Shown: positions 57,696 through 64,000 of the stretch, one piece after another
How the letters are laid out: each line of letters opens with the position of its first letter
How positions within the stretch are numbered: position 1 is the stretch's first letter
From: an uncultured Oscillospiraceae bacterium
GTDB taxonomy: Bacteria > Bacillota > Clostridia > Oscillospirales > Oscillospiraceae
Length of the DNA: 64,000 bases
Assembly: GCA_934645175.1 (NCBI GenBank)
Contig: CAKUDE010000003.1
Location: 32,046 to 96,045, forward strand
Direction of reading: 5' to 3'
Position numbers and translations under genes: made by a program
Notes under the pieces: generated by a model
Seen by the model: the letters and a program-made list of their open reading frames with translations, nothing else
Databases searched by the model: none
What the model was told of the DNA's origin: nothing

Positions 57696-57721
57696 GGGGG
57701 ATTCATCCTGAAAGTCCCCCA
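57696..57721 (+). other. Hairpin between the two XRE genes
   Basis: GGGGGA (57696-57701 region) pairs with TCCCCC around a 13-base loop. No T-run follows. The 110-bp spacer also holds a 25-codon frame overlapping the previous stop that I do not accept as a gene. Confidence 0.5.
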
Positions 57722-57747
57722 ACTTAAACACAAAGGAGACAGAGAAC

Positions 57748-57981
57748 ATGGGACGTCCAAACCCTTATTTCCGATTCCGTGAGCTGCGCATTGCGGCCGG
57801 GATCGGGCAGACGGCGCTTTCCAAACGCCTCGGCTATGCGCCGTCCGTCGTTTCGCAGTGGGAAAACTCCGGGGCGATTCCGTCGGCGACGCAGCTTCCG
57901 AGAATCGCTCACGCGCTCGGCTGCTCCGTCGAGGAGCTTTACCGGCCTGAGGTTCTGAGAGCAGCGAAAGGGGGCGGTTAG
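57748..57981 (+). CDS. Cro-like XRE regulator (second of two)
   Basis: 77 residues, single HTH_3 domain: FRELRIAAGIGQTALSKRLGY, VVSQWENSGAIPS and VEELYRPEVL. Paralogue of the gene at 57425, with different recognition-helix residues (YAPSVVSQW against YSKQSVNNW), so target sites probably differ. AAAGGAGAC precedes the ATG. The next gene starts one base after its stop. Confidence 0.85.
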   Translation: MGRPNPYFRFRELRIAAGIGQTALSKRLGYAPSVVSQWENSGAIPSATQLPRIAHALGCSVEELYRPEVLRAAKGGG

Positions 57982-57982
57982 G

Positions 57983-58189
57983 ATGCAGGTAGGCTCGGCG
58001 CCGTGTTATCTGTGCCCGGTACGGCGCGTGACCGAGAATTTTAACTGTCACAGCGTATGCGACAAGTACCGCGCATTCCGCGAGCTTCTGGAAAAGAAAC
58101 GAGCCGAGGAGGCAATCAGGAGCGAACAGATCGATCACGCGGTACGGACACAACAGAAAATCATGAAACGGAGGAATCGAAAGCAATGA
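57983..58189 (+). CDS. Small cysteine-containing phage protein, 68 residues
   Basis: MQVGSAPCYLC start, then NCHSVCDKYRAF; the two Cys pairs could bind zinc. The C-terminal half is a basic helix (KKRAEEAIRSEQI...KIMKRRNRKQ). Begins one base after the XRE gene and overlaps the next start by 4 bases, so it is translated in series. Function unknown. Confidence 0.7.
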   Translation: MQVGSAPCYLCPVRRVTENFNCHSVCDKYRAFRELLEKKRAEEAIRSEQIDHAVRTQQKIMKRRNRKQ

Positions 58190-58446
58190 ACCTTCCCGAC
58201 CATCCGGCCATTGCGAGGGCAATGGCGACGGGTTATCCCGAACCGGTGAGAGAGCCGGATGTTGTCCGATGCGCCGACTGCGGCTGCGTGCTGCGCGGAG
58301 AGGACGAGGTTTTTGTCTGGGACGACACGCCGCTTTGCAAGGAATGCTGCCGGACAAGCATCAACGACAACTTTACGACCGGCGAGATCGCAAAGGCGCT
58401 GAACATTCTCGCCATGTATGCGGAGGAATTTGCGGATGCTTCGTAA
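58186..58446 (+). CDS. Small phage zinc-ribbon protein, 86 residues
   Basis: ATG at 58186, with CGGAGGAA upstream. CADCGCVLRGEDEVFVWDDTPLC...CC near residues 29-55 is a treble-clef-like cysteine cluster, followed by a helical tail (IAKALNILAMYAEEFA). Overlaps the exonuclease gene by 11 bases. Function unknown. Confidence 0.7.
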   Translation: MNLPDHPAIARAMATGYPEPVREPDVVRCADCGCVLRGEDEVFVWDDTPLCKECCRTSINDNFTTGEIAKALNILAMYAEEFADAS

Positions 58447-59383
58447 AGTACCGACGGTACAGCTCAGCAGGGAGGAGTGGACAAGGCTCCGCGCCGACAC
58501 AATCGGCGGCTCGGACGCTGCTGCAATCCTTGGTCTGAACCCGTATAAATCCGCTTATGCGCTTTGGGCGGAAAAAACCGGAAAGGTCGTTCCGGAGGAT
58601 ATTTCCGGTAAAGAGGCCGTCAGGCTCGGAACCGATCTTGAAGAATACGTTGCGAAGCGCTTTTCCGAGGCGACCGGGAAAAAGGTACGCCGGGAGAATT
58701 ACACGATATTCCGCGACGATATGCCCTATGCGCACGCGAACTATGACCGCCTGGTCGTTGGAGAGCGTGCAGGGCTGGAATGCAAGACGACAAATGCGCT
58801 GCACCTGAGCAAGTTCAAAAACGGCGAATATCCGACGAATTATTATGTGCAGGCGTGTCACTATCTGCTGATCAGCGGCCTCGACCGGTGGTATATCGCC
58901 GTTTTGGTGCTCGGCATCGAGTTTAAGGTCTTTTGCGTTGAGCGCGACGAGGCGGAGCTGGAAGCCCTTCGGGCTGCCGAGGCGGATTTCTGGGAGATGG
59001 TGCAGACCGACACGCCGCCGGACGTTGACGGCTCCGTATCAACGATTGACGCGCTGAATGCGGAATTTCCCGTCAGCGAGCCGCAGACGGCGACAGACCT
59101 GACGGGCTGTGCCGCCGACCTATTCCTACTGGAGGAATGCGGCAGACAGATTAATGCGCTGGAAGAAAAGAAAGCCGCCGCACAGGCGCGGATTATGGAA
59201 TCCATGGGCAGCGCGGAACGCGGCGAATACGGTAATTTCTCCGTTCTGTGGAAAACGCAGCGAAGGAGCACCTTTGACAGAAAGCTCTTTGAAAAGGAGC
59301 ACGGGACTATCCCGGACAAGTACATGAAAACATCGGAGAGCAGACCTTTCCGATTCACAGTCAATTCTAAGGAGGAAAAGTAA
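58436..59383 (+). CDS. YqaJ-family phage recombination exonuclease
   Basis: 315 residues from the ATG at 58436, 8 bases after GGAGG. IGGSDAAAILGLNPYKSAYALW near residue 23, GTDLEEYVAKRF near 63, ANYDRLVVG near 98 and LECKTTN near 112 give the PD-(D/E)XK active site of lambda-exonuclease-like proteins. It makes 3' overhangs on which the RecT protein next to it anneals strands. The C-terminal ~90 residues hold a helical region (LEECGRQINALEEKKAAAQ). Confidence 0.9.
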   Translation: MLRKVPTVQLSREEWTRLRADTIGGSDAAAILGLNPYKSAYALWAEKTGKVVPEDISGKEAVRLGTDLEEYVAKRFSEATGKKVRRENYTIFRDDMPYAHANYDRLVVGERAGLECKTTNALHLSKFKNGEYPTNYYVQACHYLLISGLDRWYIAVLVLGIEFKVFCVERDEAELEALRAAEADFWEMVQTDTPPDVDGSVSTIDALNAEFPVSEPQTATDLTGCAADLFLLEECGRQINALEEKKAAAQARIMESMGSAERGEYGNFSVLWKTQRRSTFDRKLFEKEHGTIPDKYMKTSESRPFRFTVNSKEEK

Positions 59384-59385
59384 AC

Positions 59386-60198
59386 ATGGCCGGTACAATT
59401 CAGCAGGCGGCGGGCGGGATCGCCAAAAAGAAAAACCCGACAACGATTCAGGACTACATCGAGGTTATGGCCCCGGCAATCAAAGCCGCGCTTCCGTCCG
59501 TTATGACGCCGGAGCGGTTCAGTCGAATTACTCTGTCGGCGCTCTCGTCAAATCCGACGCTTAAGGAATGCACGCCGCAGAGCTTCCTCGGCGCGATGAT
59601 GACCGCAGCACAGCTCGGCCTTGAGCCGAACACGCCGCTCGGGCAGGCGTACCTGATCCCGTTCAAAAATCACGGAAAACTGGAATGCAGCTTCCAGATG
59701 GGCTACAAGGGCTTGATCGATCTGGCGTATCGTTCCGGGGAGGTATCAATCATTCAGGCACATACGGTCTACGAAAACGACGAGTTCCAGTATGAGCTTG
59801 GCCTTGATCCGAAGCTGCGGCACATCCCCGCAAAGGGGAATCGCGGAAAGCCGATCTATTACTACGCGATGTTCAAGACGAAGGACGACGGCTACGGCTT
59901 CCAGGTCATGGGCATTGACGAGGTAACGGCGCACGCAAAGAAATATTCTAAATCCTACGGAAACGGTCCGTGGCAGACGAATTTTGACGAGATGGCGAAA
60001 AAGACCGTTCTGAAAAAGGTGCTGAAATATGCACCGCTCAAGTCGGACTTTGTACGCGGCATTTCGCAGGACGAGACCGTTAAGACCGAAATTTCCGACG
60101 ATATGGCGTGCATTCCGAACGTTGCCGATTTTGAAGTCGATCCCGAGACGGGAGAGGTGATCGAGCCGGTTGCTGCGGAGAGCCCTGCGGATGCTTAA
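59386..60198 (+). CDS. recT: RecT single-strand annealing protein
   Basis: 270 residues. ALSSNPTLKECTPQSFLGAMMTAAQLGLEPNTPLGQAYLIPF (residues ~47-88) is the RecT signature, and FQMGYKGLIDLAYRSG follows. It anneals single strands made by the YqaJ exonuclease two bases upstream. Together they form a two-component phage recombination system. The 3' end overlaps ssb by 8 bases. Confidence 0.95.
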   Translation: MAGTIQQAAGGIAKKKNPTTIQDYIEVMAPAIKAALPSVMTPERFSRITLSALSSNPTLKECTPQSFLGAMMTAAQLGLEPNTPLGQAYLIPFKNHGKLECSFQMGYKGLIDLAYRSGEVSIIQAHTVYENDEFQYELGLDPKLRHIPAKGNRGKPIYYYAMFKTKDDGYGFQVMGIDEVTAHAKKYSKSYGNGPWQTNFDEMAKKTVLKKVLKYAPLKSDFVRGISQDETVKTEISDDMACIPNVADFEVDPETGEVIEPVAAESPADA

Positions 60199-60610
60199 CA
60201 CGATCACGATTCAGGGACGGCTGACGCGGGAGCCGGAGTTGCGGCGCACGCAGAGCGGCGTTGCCGTGGCGAGCTTCACACTGGCCGTTGACCGCGATTT
60301 TTCCGACAAGGAAAGCGGACAGAAGGAGACCGATTTCATTGACTGCGTAGCATGGCGCGGACTCGGAGAGACGGTTGCCAAGTATTTCACCAAGGGACAG
60401 CTTGCCGTCGTTACGGGGCGGCTGCAAATCCGGAATTGGACGGACAAGGACGGCCAGAAGCGCCGCAGCGCGGAAATCCTTGCGGGAGGCGTTTACTTCT
60501 GCGGTAGCAGGGAAAACGGCGCACCGAGCCACAGACAGCCCGACAGCGGCACGAGCACGCCGACAGACGACTTTGCAGAGATGGACGGCGACGAGCAACT
60601 TCCGTTCTAG
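60191..60610 (+). CDS. ssb: Single-stranded DNA-binding protein
   Basis: 139 residues from the ATG at 60191. The OB fold runs over residues 1-105 (LNTITIQGRLTREPELR, FIDCVAWRGLGETVAKYFTKG). A short linker ends in the acidic tip DGDEQLPF, the partner-binding tail of bacterial SSB. It serves phage replication and the RecT system just before it. Confidence 0.94.
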   Translation: MLNTITIQGRLTREPELRRTQSGVAVASFTLAVDRDFSDKESGQKETDFIDCVAWRGLGETVAKYFTKGQLAVVTGRLQIRNWTDKDGQKRRSAEILAGGVYFCGSRENGAPSHRQPDSGTSTPTDDFAEMDGDEQLPF

Positions 60611-60666
60611 ACCGGGAAAATCCATTTTTTCCGAAAAAGATTGACAGTACACCTTGAATTTTCGCC

Positions 60667-60692
60667 TTGGCGGTGGGAGGTGAAACCGCCAA
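60667..60692 (+). promoter_or_regulatory. Hairpin with a ribosome-like sequence in its loop
   Basis: TTGGCGGT (60667-60674) and ACCGCCAA (60685-60692) form a perfect 8-bp stem; the loop contains GGGAGG. A TTGACA at 60642-60647 lies before it but without a clear -10. The only sizable gap in the early operon (105 bp). Confidence 0.55.
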
Positions 60693-60715
60693 ATCAAAAC
60701 GAAGGAGCGTGAAAC

Positions 60716-61096
60716 ATGGCAGGAAGCAAATACGGCAGCCGGAAGGTAACGCTTGACGGAATTACCTTCGACAGCAAAAAAGAGGCAGCCCGGTATCAGG
60801 AATTGAAGCTGCTGGAACGCGCCGGGGAAATATCGGATTTGCGGCGGCAAGTGAAATATGTCCTGATTCCGGCGCAGCGGGAATGGTGCAATGAGATATA
60901 CACAAAAGGCCCGAAAAAAGGGCATTTCAAGTCCGGAAAGGTGCTGGAAAAGGAATGCAGCTACATAGCCGATTTTGTATATCACCGGGACGGAAAACTC
61001 GTCGTCGAGGACACAAAGGGTTTTCGGACGGAGGCATACAAGATTAAACGTAAGCTGATGCTTTCCGTTCACGGCATCCGAATCAAAGAAGTATAG
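60716..61096 (+). CDS. DUF1064 phage protein (predicted nuclease fold)
   Basis: 126 residues. YGSRKVTLDGITFDSKKEAARYQELKLL near the start and YIADFVYHRDGKLVVEDTKG near residue 80 match DUF1064. The Asp-Phe and VEDTKG (D-x-K) elements look like a PD-(D/E)XK nuclease core, perhaps a Holliday-junction-like enzyme (inference from pattern). GAAGGAG precedes the ATG. Confidence 0.85.
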   Translation: MAGSKYGSRKVTLDGITFDSKKEAARYQELKLLERAGEISDLRRQVKYVLIPAQREWCNEIYTKGPKKGHFKSGKVLEKECSYIADFVYHRDGKLVVEDTKGFRTEAYKIKRKLMLSVHGIRIKEV

Positions 61097-61108
61097 GAGG
61101 GGAACGAA

Positions 61109-61420
61109 ATGGACGATATGAAGTACATCCGCAGCAGAATTTCCGCCTGTGAGGCTTTGGCACAGCTTGCCGAAGAAGCGGCGGAGCTGGCACAGGCGGC
61201 GCTGAAACTCCGGCGTGTTCTGGATGGGACAAATCCTACGCCGGTGAGACAGAGCGAGGCAATCGATCGTGTGGCCGAGGAAATCGGAGATGTTCTCCTT
61301 TGCGCAAGAGTGGCCTATTTTAACCCGGATTCTCGCGGAATAAGAGATGCGGTTCGTCGTAAAAAGGCACGTTGGGCATGGCGGCTCCGAAACGCCCAAA
61401 AGGCGGTGGACGGAGGATGA
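61109..61420 (+). CDS. MazG-like nucleotide pyrophosphohydrolase
   Basis: 103 residues. LAEEAAELAQAALKLRR near residue 20 supplies the first E-x-x-E pair, and VAEEIGDVLLCARV near residue 55 the second E-x-x-D, the metal site of the all-alpha NTP-PPase group. Phage members clean or remodel nucleotide pools or ppGpp. Overlaps the next gene by ATGA. Confidence 0.82.
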   Translation: MDDMKYIRSRISACEALAQLAEEAAELAQAALKLRRVLDGTNPTPVRQSEAIDRVAEEIGDVLLCARVAYFNPDSRGIRDAVRRKKARWAWRLRNAQKAVDGG

Positions 61421-61641
61421 CACAATGTGAGCGCATCCTGCGCCATTTGCAGGACTACGGTTCCATTACGCAGGCCGAGGCCGTTTCCGAATATGGCTGC
61501 TACCGGCTGGGAGCGCGAATCTGGGATCTGAAATCCCGTGGCGTTCCCATCAAAAGCGAGATCGTGACCGGGAAAAACAGATACGGCGAACGGACAAGCT
61601 TTGCCCGGTATTCGCTGGACGGAGGTAGCGCGGTGACATGA
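61417..61641 (+). CDS. Helix-turn-helix phage protein, 74 residues
   Basis: ATG at 61417 after CGGAGG, overlapping the MazG-like stop. CERILRHLQDYGSITQAEAVSEYGCYRLGARIWDLKSRG is a winged-helix pattern of the kind seen in small phage proteins that control or assist replication; GKNRYGERTSFARYSL at the end forms the probable wing. Overlaps the next gene by 4 bases. Confidence 0.8.
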   Translation: MTQCERILRHLQDYGSITQAEAVSEYGCYRLGARIWDLKSRGVPIKSEIVTGKNRYGERTSFARYSLDGGSAVT

Positions 61642-62438
61642 CAACAAAAAGCGGGCTGGACTTCTTTCCGCTGGATGTTGCGTTGGATCGCAAGTTTGAA
61701 CTGATAGAAGCAGAATATGGCTTGACAGGATTTGGTGTAGTCGTTCACTTGCTGCAGGAGATTTACGGCAAGGAGGGTTACTACATTGAATGGACAGAGG
61801 AGGTTGCGCTTTTGTTCGCCCGCAGGATCGGGCTGGGTGGGAGCGTCGTTTCCGAAATAATAGAGGCTTCTATCAGACGAGGGATGTTCGACAAAGAGAT
61901 TTATGACAAGTACCGTTGTCTGACTTCAAGGGGAATTCAGAAACGATACTTCGAGGCAGTCAGCCGCCGTAAGGATCTTGAAGTCGATTTTAACATCCTT
62001 CTGGTTGAGTGCGCCCGAATTTGCCCGAATGTAAACATTTCGCGGAGAAATGTAAACATTTTATCGAAAAATGCTGACATCGCAAGACAAAGGAAAGTAG
62101 AGGAAAGTAGAGTAGAGGAAAGGAAAGAAATAGATAGCGCGGAGCTGCGCCGCCGCTCCACGCCGCCGGTCGTTTCCATTGTTCTGAATGATAAGAGCTT
62201 TTTTGACGTATCGCAGCAGGACGTGGAGACCTGGAAAACGCTGTACCCTGCGGTGGACATTCTCTGCGAGCTGCGAAAAATGGCGGGTTGGAGCGACGCG
62301 AACCCCAAGAAACGGAAAACCAGGAGCGGCATAAAGCGGTTTATTACAAACTGGCTTGCCGGAGAACAGGACAAGGGCAAAAGAGCCGCGCCGATCTCCG
62401 CCCAAAACGACGGGGATGATCTGTTATCGAAATTCTGA
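61638..62438 (+). CDS. Phage replication-initiator-like protein (Lin1244/Lin1753-type N-terminus, DUF4373)
   Basis: 266 residues. The N-terminal ~100 residues (LDFFPLDVALDRKFELIEAEYG, GFGVVVHLLQEIYGKEGYY) match the DUF4373 domain found at the head of phage replication proteins. A charged linker (KVEESRVEERKEID) leads to a helical C-terminus with WKTLYPAVDILCELRKMAGW and KKRKTRSGIKRFITNWL, as in DnaD-like replisome organisers. With the DnaC-like gene next to it, it probably opens the origin and loads helicase. Confidence 0.85.
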   Translation: MTTKSGLDFFPLDVALDRKFELIEAEYGLTGFGVVVHLLQEIYGKEGYYIEWTEEVALLFARRIGLGGSVVSEIIEASIRRGMFDKEIYDKYRCLTSRGIQKRYFEAVSRRKDLEVDFNILLVECARICPNVNISRRNVNILSKNADIARQRKVEESRVEERKEIDSAELRRRSTPPVVSIVLNDKSFFDVSQQDVETWKTLYPAVDILCELRKMAGWSDANPKKRKTRSGIKRFITNWLAGEQDKGKRAAPISAQNDGDDLLSKF

Positions 62439-62463
62439 AACCGAAAGAAAAAGGAGCGTAACA

Positions 62464-63327
62464 ATGGACGATATTGTAAACGGCATTATCAACATGATCG
62501 CGGCGAACGCTGCGGCCAATGCCGAGACGGAAACGGAATATCTTGCGGAGGACGGATTGCTGCACTGCAAGATTTGCGGAGGACCCAGACAGACGGTGGT
62601 ACGAATTCCCATGCCCGGCGCTGTGCCGCGCACGGTGCGCTGCTGGTGTAACTGCCCGACGGATACGGACAGACGGCGCGAGGCAAAGCGAATCGAGAGA
62701 ATCGCAAGGAATCGGGAGAAATGCTTCAAAAATACGCAGGAGTACCGGGAATGGACGTTTCCGGCCGATGACGGAAAGGGCGCGAGAGAGGCCGTTCAGA
62801 CGACAAAGGCGTATGCGGAGGACTTTGCGCTGTATCGCAGAGACGGAAAGGGTCTGCTGCTTTATGGCGGCGTGGGGACCGGAAAAACATTCCTGGCGGC
62901 CTGTATCGCAAACGAGCTTCTGGACAAGGGCTACAGCGTAAGAATGACGAGCCTCGGGACGATTGCAGACGAGCTGTGGTCCGTGGAGGACAAAGCGGAG
63001 TATTTGCTTGAGCTGAGCTTTTGCAGTCTGGTGATTCTGGACGACCTCGGAACGGAAAGATCTTCCGCGTACATGGACGAGATGGTTTTTAAGATCATCA
63101 ATGCGCTGTATTCTGCCGGTACGCCGGTCATCGTGACAACGAATCTGACGCCGCAGGAGCTTGCAAAGCCGGGGACTCTGAAATATTCGAGAATTTATGA
63201 TCGGCTGCTTGAGGTTTGCCTTCCGGTCAAAGTGGACGGACCGAGCCGCAGACGCTCGGCGGCGGCGGACACATGGACACAAATGCGGAAACAAATGGGA
63301 ATAACGACGGGAGGTAATGAGAAATGA
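62464..63327 (+). CDS. DnaC-like helicase loader ATPase
   Basis: 287 residues from the ATG at 62464 (AAAAAGGAG upstream). Residues ~35-62 hold a CKICG...CWCNC zinc knuckle, uncommon in short DnaC. The AAA+ domain has Walker A GGVGTGKTF near residue 138, Walker B LVILDDLG near 195 and a sensor-like VTTNLTPQEL near 224. It would load the replicative helicase for phage DNA. Confidence 0.9.
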   Translation: MDDIVNGIINMIAANAAANAETETEYLAEDGLLHCKICGGPRQTVVRIPMPGAVPRTVRCWCNCPTDTDRRREAKRIERIARNREKCFKNTQEYREWTFPADDGKGAREAVQTTKAYAEDFALYRRDGKGLLLYGGVGTGKTFLAACIANELLDKGYSVRMTSLGTIADELWSVEDKAEYLLELSFCSLVILDDLGTERSSAYMDEMVFKIINALYSAGTPVIVTTNLTPQELAKPGTLKYSRIYDRLLEVCLPVKVDGPSRRRSAAADTWTQMRKQMGITTGGNEK

Positions 63328-64000
63328 AATATTACAAGGGATTCGACAAGAATATGCAGTGCAAGGGCTTTCAGTACGAGGAGGGGAAAACCTATCACGA
63401 GGAAAAAGCGGAGCTTTGCGAACAGGGATTTCACGCCTGTGAAGCGCCGATTGATGTTCTGAAATACTACGCTCCGGGGGAAGGGGGTATCTATCGCGAG
63501 GTGGAGCTTGATGAAATTTCCGAAAAAAGGGGCGATGACAGCAAGGTTTGCGCAAAAACGATAAAGATCGGCGCGAAGATCGGCATTCCGGGATTGGTTC
63601 AGGCGCAGATCGAGTATGTGAAAGCACATACGACTACAGAGCATACCGACCCGAAAATGGCCACGGCGGGGAATTGCGGCGCAGCCACGGCTGGGTATCG
63701 CGGCGCAGCCACGGCGGGGTATCGCGGCGCAGCCACGGCGGGCGACAGCGGCGCAGCCACGGCGGGCGACAGCGGCGCAGCCACAGCGGGGAATTACGGC
63801 GCAGCCACGGCTGGCGAATACGGCGCAGCCACGGCGGGGAATCGCGGCGCAGCCACGGCTGGCGAATACGGCGCAGCCACGGCGGGCGACAGCGGCGCAG
63901 CCACGGCTGGCGAATACGGCGCAGCCACGGCGGGGAATTGCGGCGCAGCCACGGCTGGGTATCGCGGCGCAGCCACGGCGGGGTATCGCGGCGCAGCCAC
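63324..64000 (+). CDS. DUF7666-like head plus octapeptide-repeat protein (3' partial)
   Basis: 225+ residues, open to the window edge; starts at ATG 63324, overlapping the loader stop (ATGA), with GGGAGG upstream. Residues 1-90 (KGFDKNMQCKGFQYEEGKTY, CEQGFHACEAPIDVLKYY, DSKVCAKTIKIG) resemble the DUF7666 domain of phage and prophage proteins. From residue 113 the chain is a perfect octapeptide tandem, GAATAG plus two variable residues, suggesting a beta-solenoid. Function unknown. No stop codon, so C-terminus and repeat number are not seen. Confidence 0.8.
   Translation, partial: MKYYKGFDKNMQCKGFQYEEGKTYHEEKAELCEQGFHACEAPIDVLKYYAPGEGGIYREVELDEISEKRGDDSKVCAKTIKIGAKIGIPGLVQAQIEYVKAHTTTEHTDPKMATAGNCGAATAGYRGAATAGYRGAATAGDSGAATAGDSGAATAGNYGAATAGEYGAATAGNRGAATAGEYGAATAGDSGAATAGEYGAATAGNCGAATAGYRGAATAGYRGAA
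63660..64000 (+). repeat. 24-bp coding tandem repeat (14 full units plus part)
   Basis: Period exactly 24 bp with no indels: fourteen units from 63660 to 63995, then GCCAC to the edge. Each unit encodes ATAG-x-x-GA; the xx pairs in order are NC, YR, YR, DS, DS, NY, EY, NR, EY, DS, EY, NC, YR, YR. Units 12-14 repeat units 1-3 exactly, including the silent GCT/GCG choice. Confidence 0.95.

Larger units (their letters stand above)
53644..64000. mobile_element. Integrated phage-like element, left part (right end beyond the window)
   Basis: Integrase beside tRNA-Lys, a CI-like repressor with divergent promoters, then a tightly packed rightward early operon with exonuclease, RecT, SSB and a DnaC-type loader are the classic order of a temperate phage. 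No structural genes are reached before 64000, so it could also be a phage-derived island. Confidence 0.85.

Noticed and set aside
57634-57711. 25-codon frame overlapping the first XRE stop (ATGA)
   Set aside because: Too short, with no motif; it ends in the intercistronic hairpin region.
62344-63627. A 427-codon minus-strand frame opposite the DnaC-like loader
   Set aside because: It is antisense to a gene with Walker A and B motifs and starts inside the DUF7666-like gene.
63599-64000. Minus-strand frames reading AAPxxPAV repeats
   Set aside because: They arise because the 24-bp repeat has no stops on either strand; the plus-strand frame has the ribosome site, the DUF7666-like head and operon position.
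63660-64000. Possible CRISPR array
   Set aside because: The unit is 24 bp without spacers and is in frame within a coding sequence.

Overview
The window looks like the chromosome of a Gram-positive, endospore-forming Clostridia bacterium, most likely from the Oscillospiraceae/Ruminococcaceae side (inference). The signs are high GC, AGGAGG-type ribosome sites, many TTGACA-17-TATAAT promoters, a GerW/YtfJ sporulation protein, THF, TPP and preQ1-I riboswitches, ECF vitamin transporters, an SLH-anchored subtilase, a MetV/MetF pair of the acetogenic type, and an ethanolamine microcompartment operon. No rRNA, insertion sequence or CRISPR array was seen. The last 10 kb is the left part of an integrated phage-like element.

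Layout. 1-2.8 kb: lipid module of an acyl-AMP ligase fused to a carrier domain, two PlsC-like acyltransferases and a free ACP. 3.1-4.9 kb (minus): polysaccharide deacetylase and a membrane-anchored alpha/beta hydrolase. 5.1-9.6 kb: two DegV/FakB proteins, FakA and PlsX, a route that phosphorylates fatty acids and feeds them to phospholipid synthesis. 9.8-13.9 kb: GT2-GtrA glycosyltransferase, two more hydrolases, GerW and a DUF2953 protein. 14.0-17.2 kb: THF riboswitch, two FolT transporters and FolC. 17.3-18.8 kb (minus): TPP riboswitch, ThiT and ThiN. 18.9-26.1 kb: DEDDh exonuclease, ArgS, BioY, TrkA/TrkH, a TSCPD protein, and QueT under a preQ1-I riboswitch. 26.2-31.1 kb: BMP-type nucleoside ABC importer. 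31.2-33.8 kb: DUF1538 membrane protein, a double-length P-II-like protein and a DUF2500 protein. 34.2-43.8 kb (minus): compact ethanolamine operon in the order eutG-A-B-C-L-E-M-T-(unknown)-N-H, with no regulator, eutD, eutP, eutQ, eutS, eutJ or eutK. 43.9-53.0 kb: zinc-ribbon/CFI-box protein, SLH subtilase, glnA, metV-metF and a HAD phosphatase. 53.1-53.6 kb: five tRNA genes (Gly, Arg, His, Gln, Lys).

53.7-64 kb: element inserted beside tRNA-Lys. It has an integrase, a membrane-anchored HTH protein, a CI-like repressor facing an early operon across a mirror-image operator/promoter region, two paralogous Cro-like regulators, a LysM membrane protein, a YqaJ exonuclease-RecT-SSB recombination set, DUF1064, MazG-like, replication-initiator-like and DnaC-like proteins. 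It ends in a protein with a DUF7666-like head and a 24-bp tandem repeat that runs off the window.

Four intergenic regions (2.8-3.1, 9.67-9.80, 19.68-19.81 and 33.9-34.2 kb) hold copies of one dispersed palindromic repeat whose ends read TGTCATTGCGAG and GGCAATCT. Themes that link genes are vitamin salvage under riboswitch control (folate, thiamine, queuosine precursor, biotin), exogenous fatty-acid use, and one-carbon/ethanolamine/glutamine nitrogen metabolism. The least understood items are the DUF1538/double-P-II pair, the zinc-ribbon CFI-box protein and the repeat protein at the right edge.
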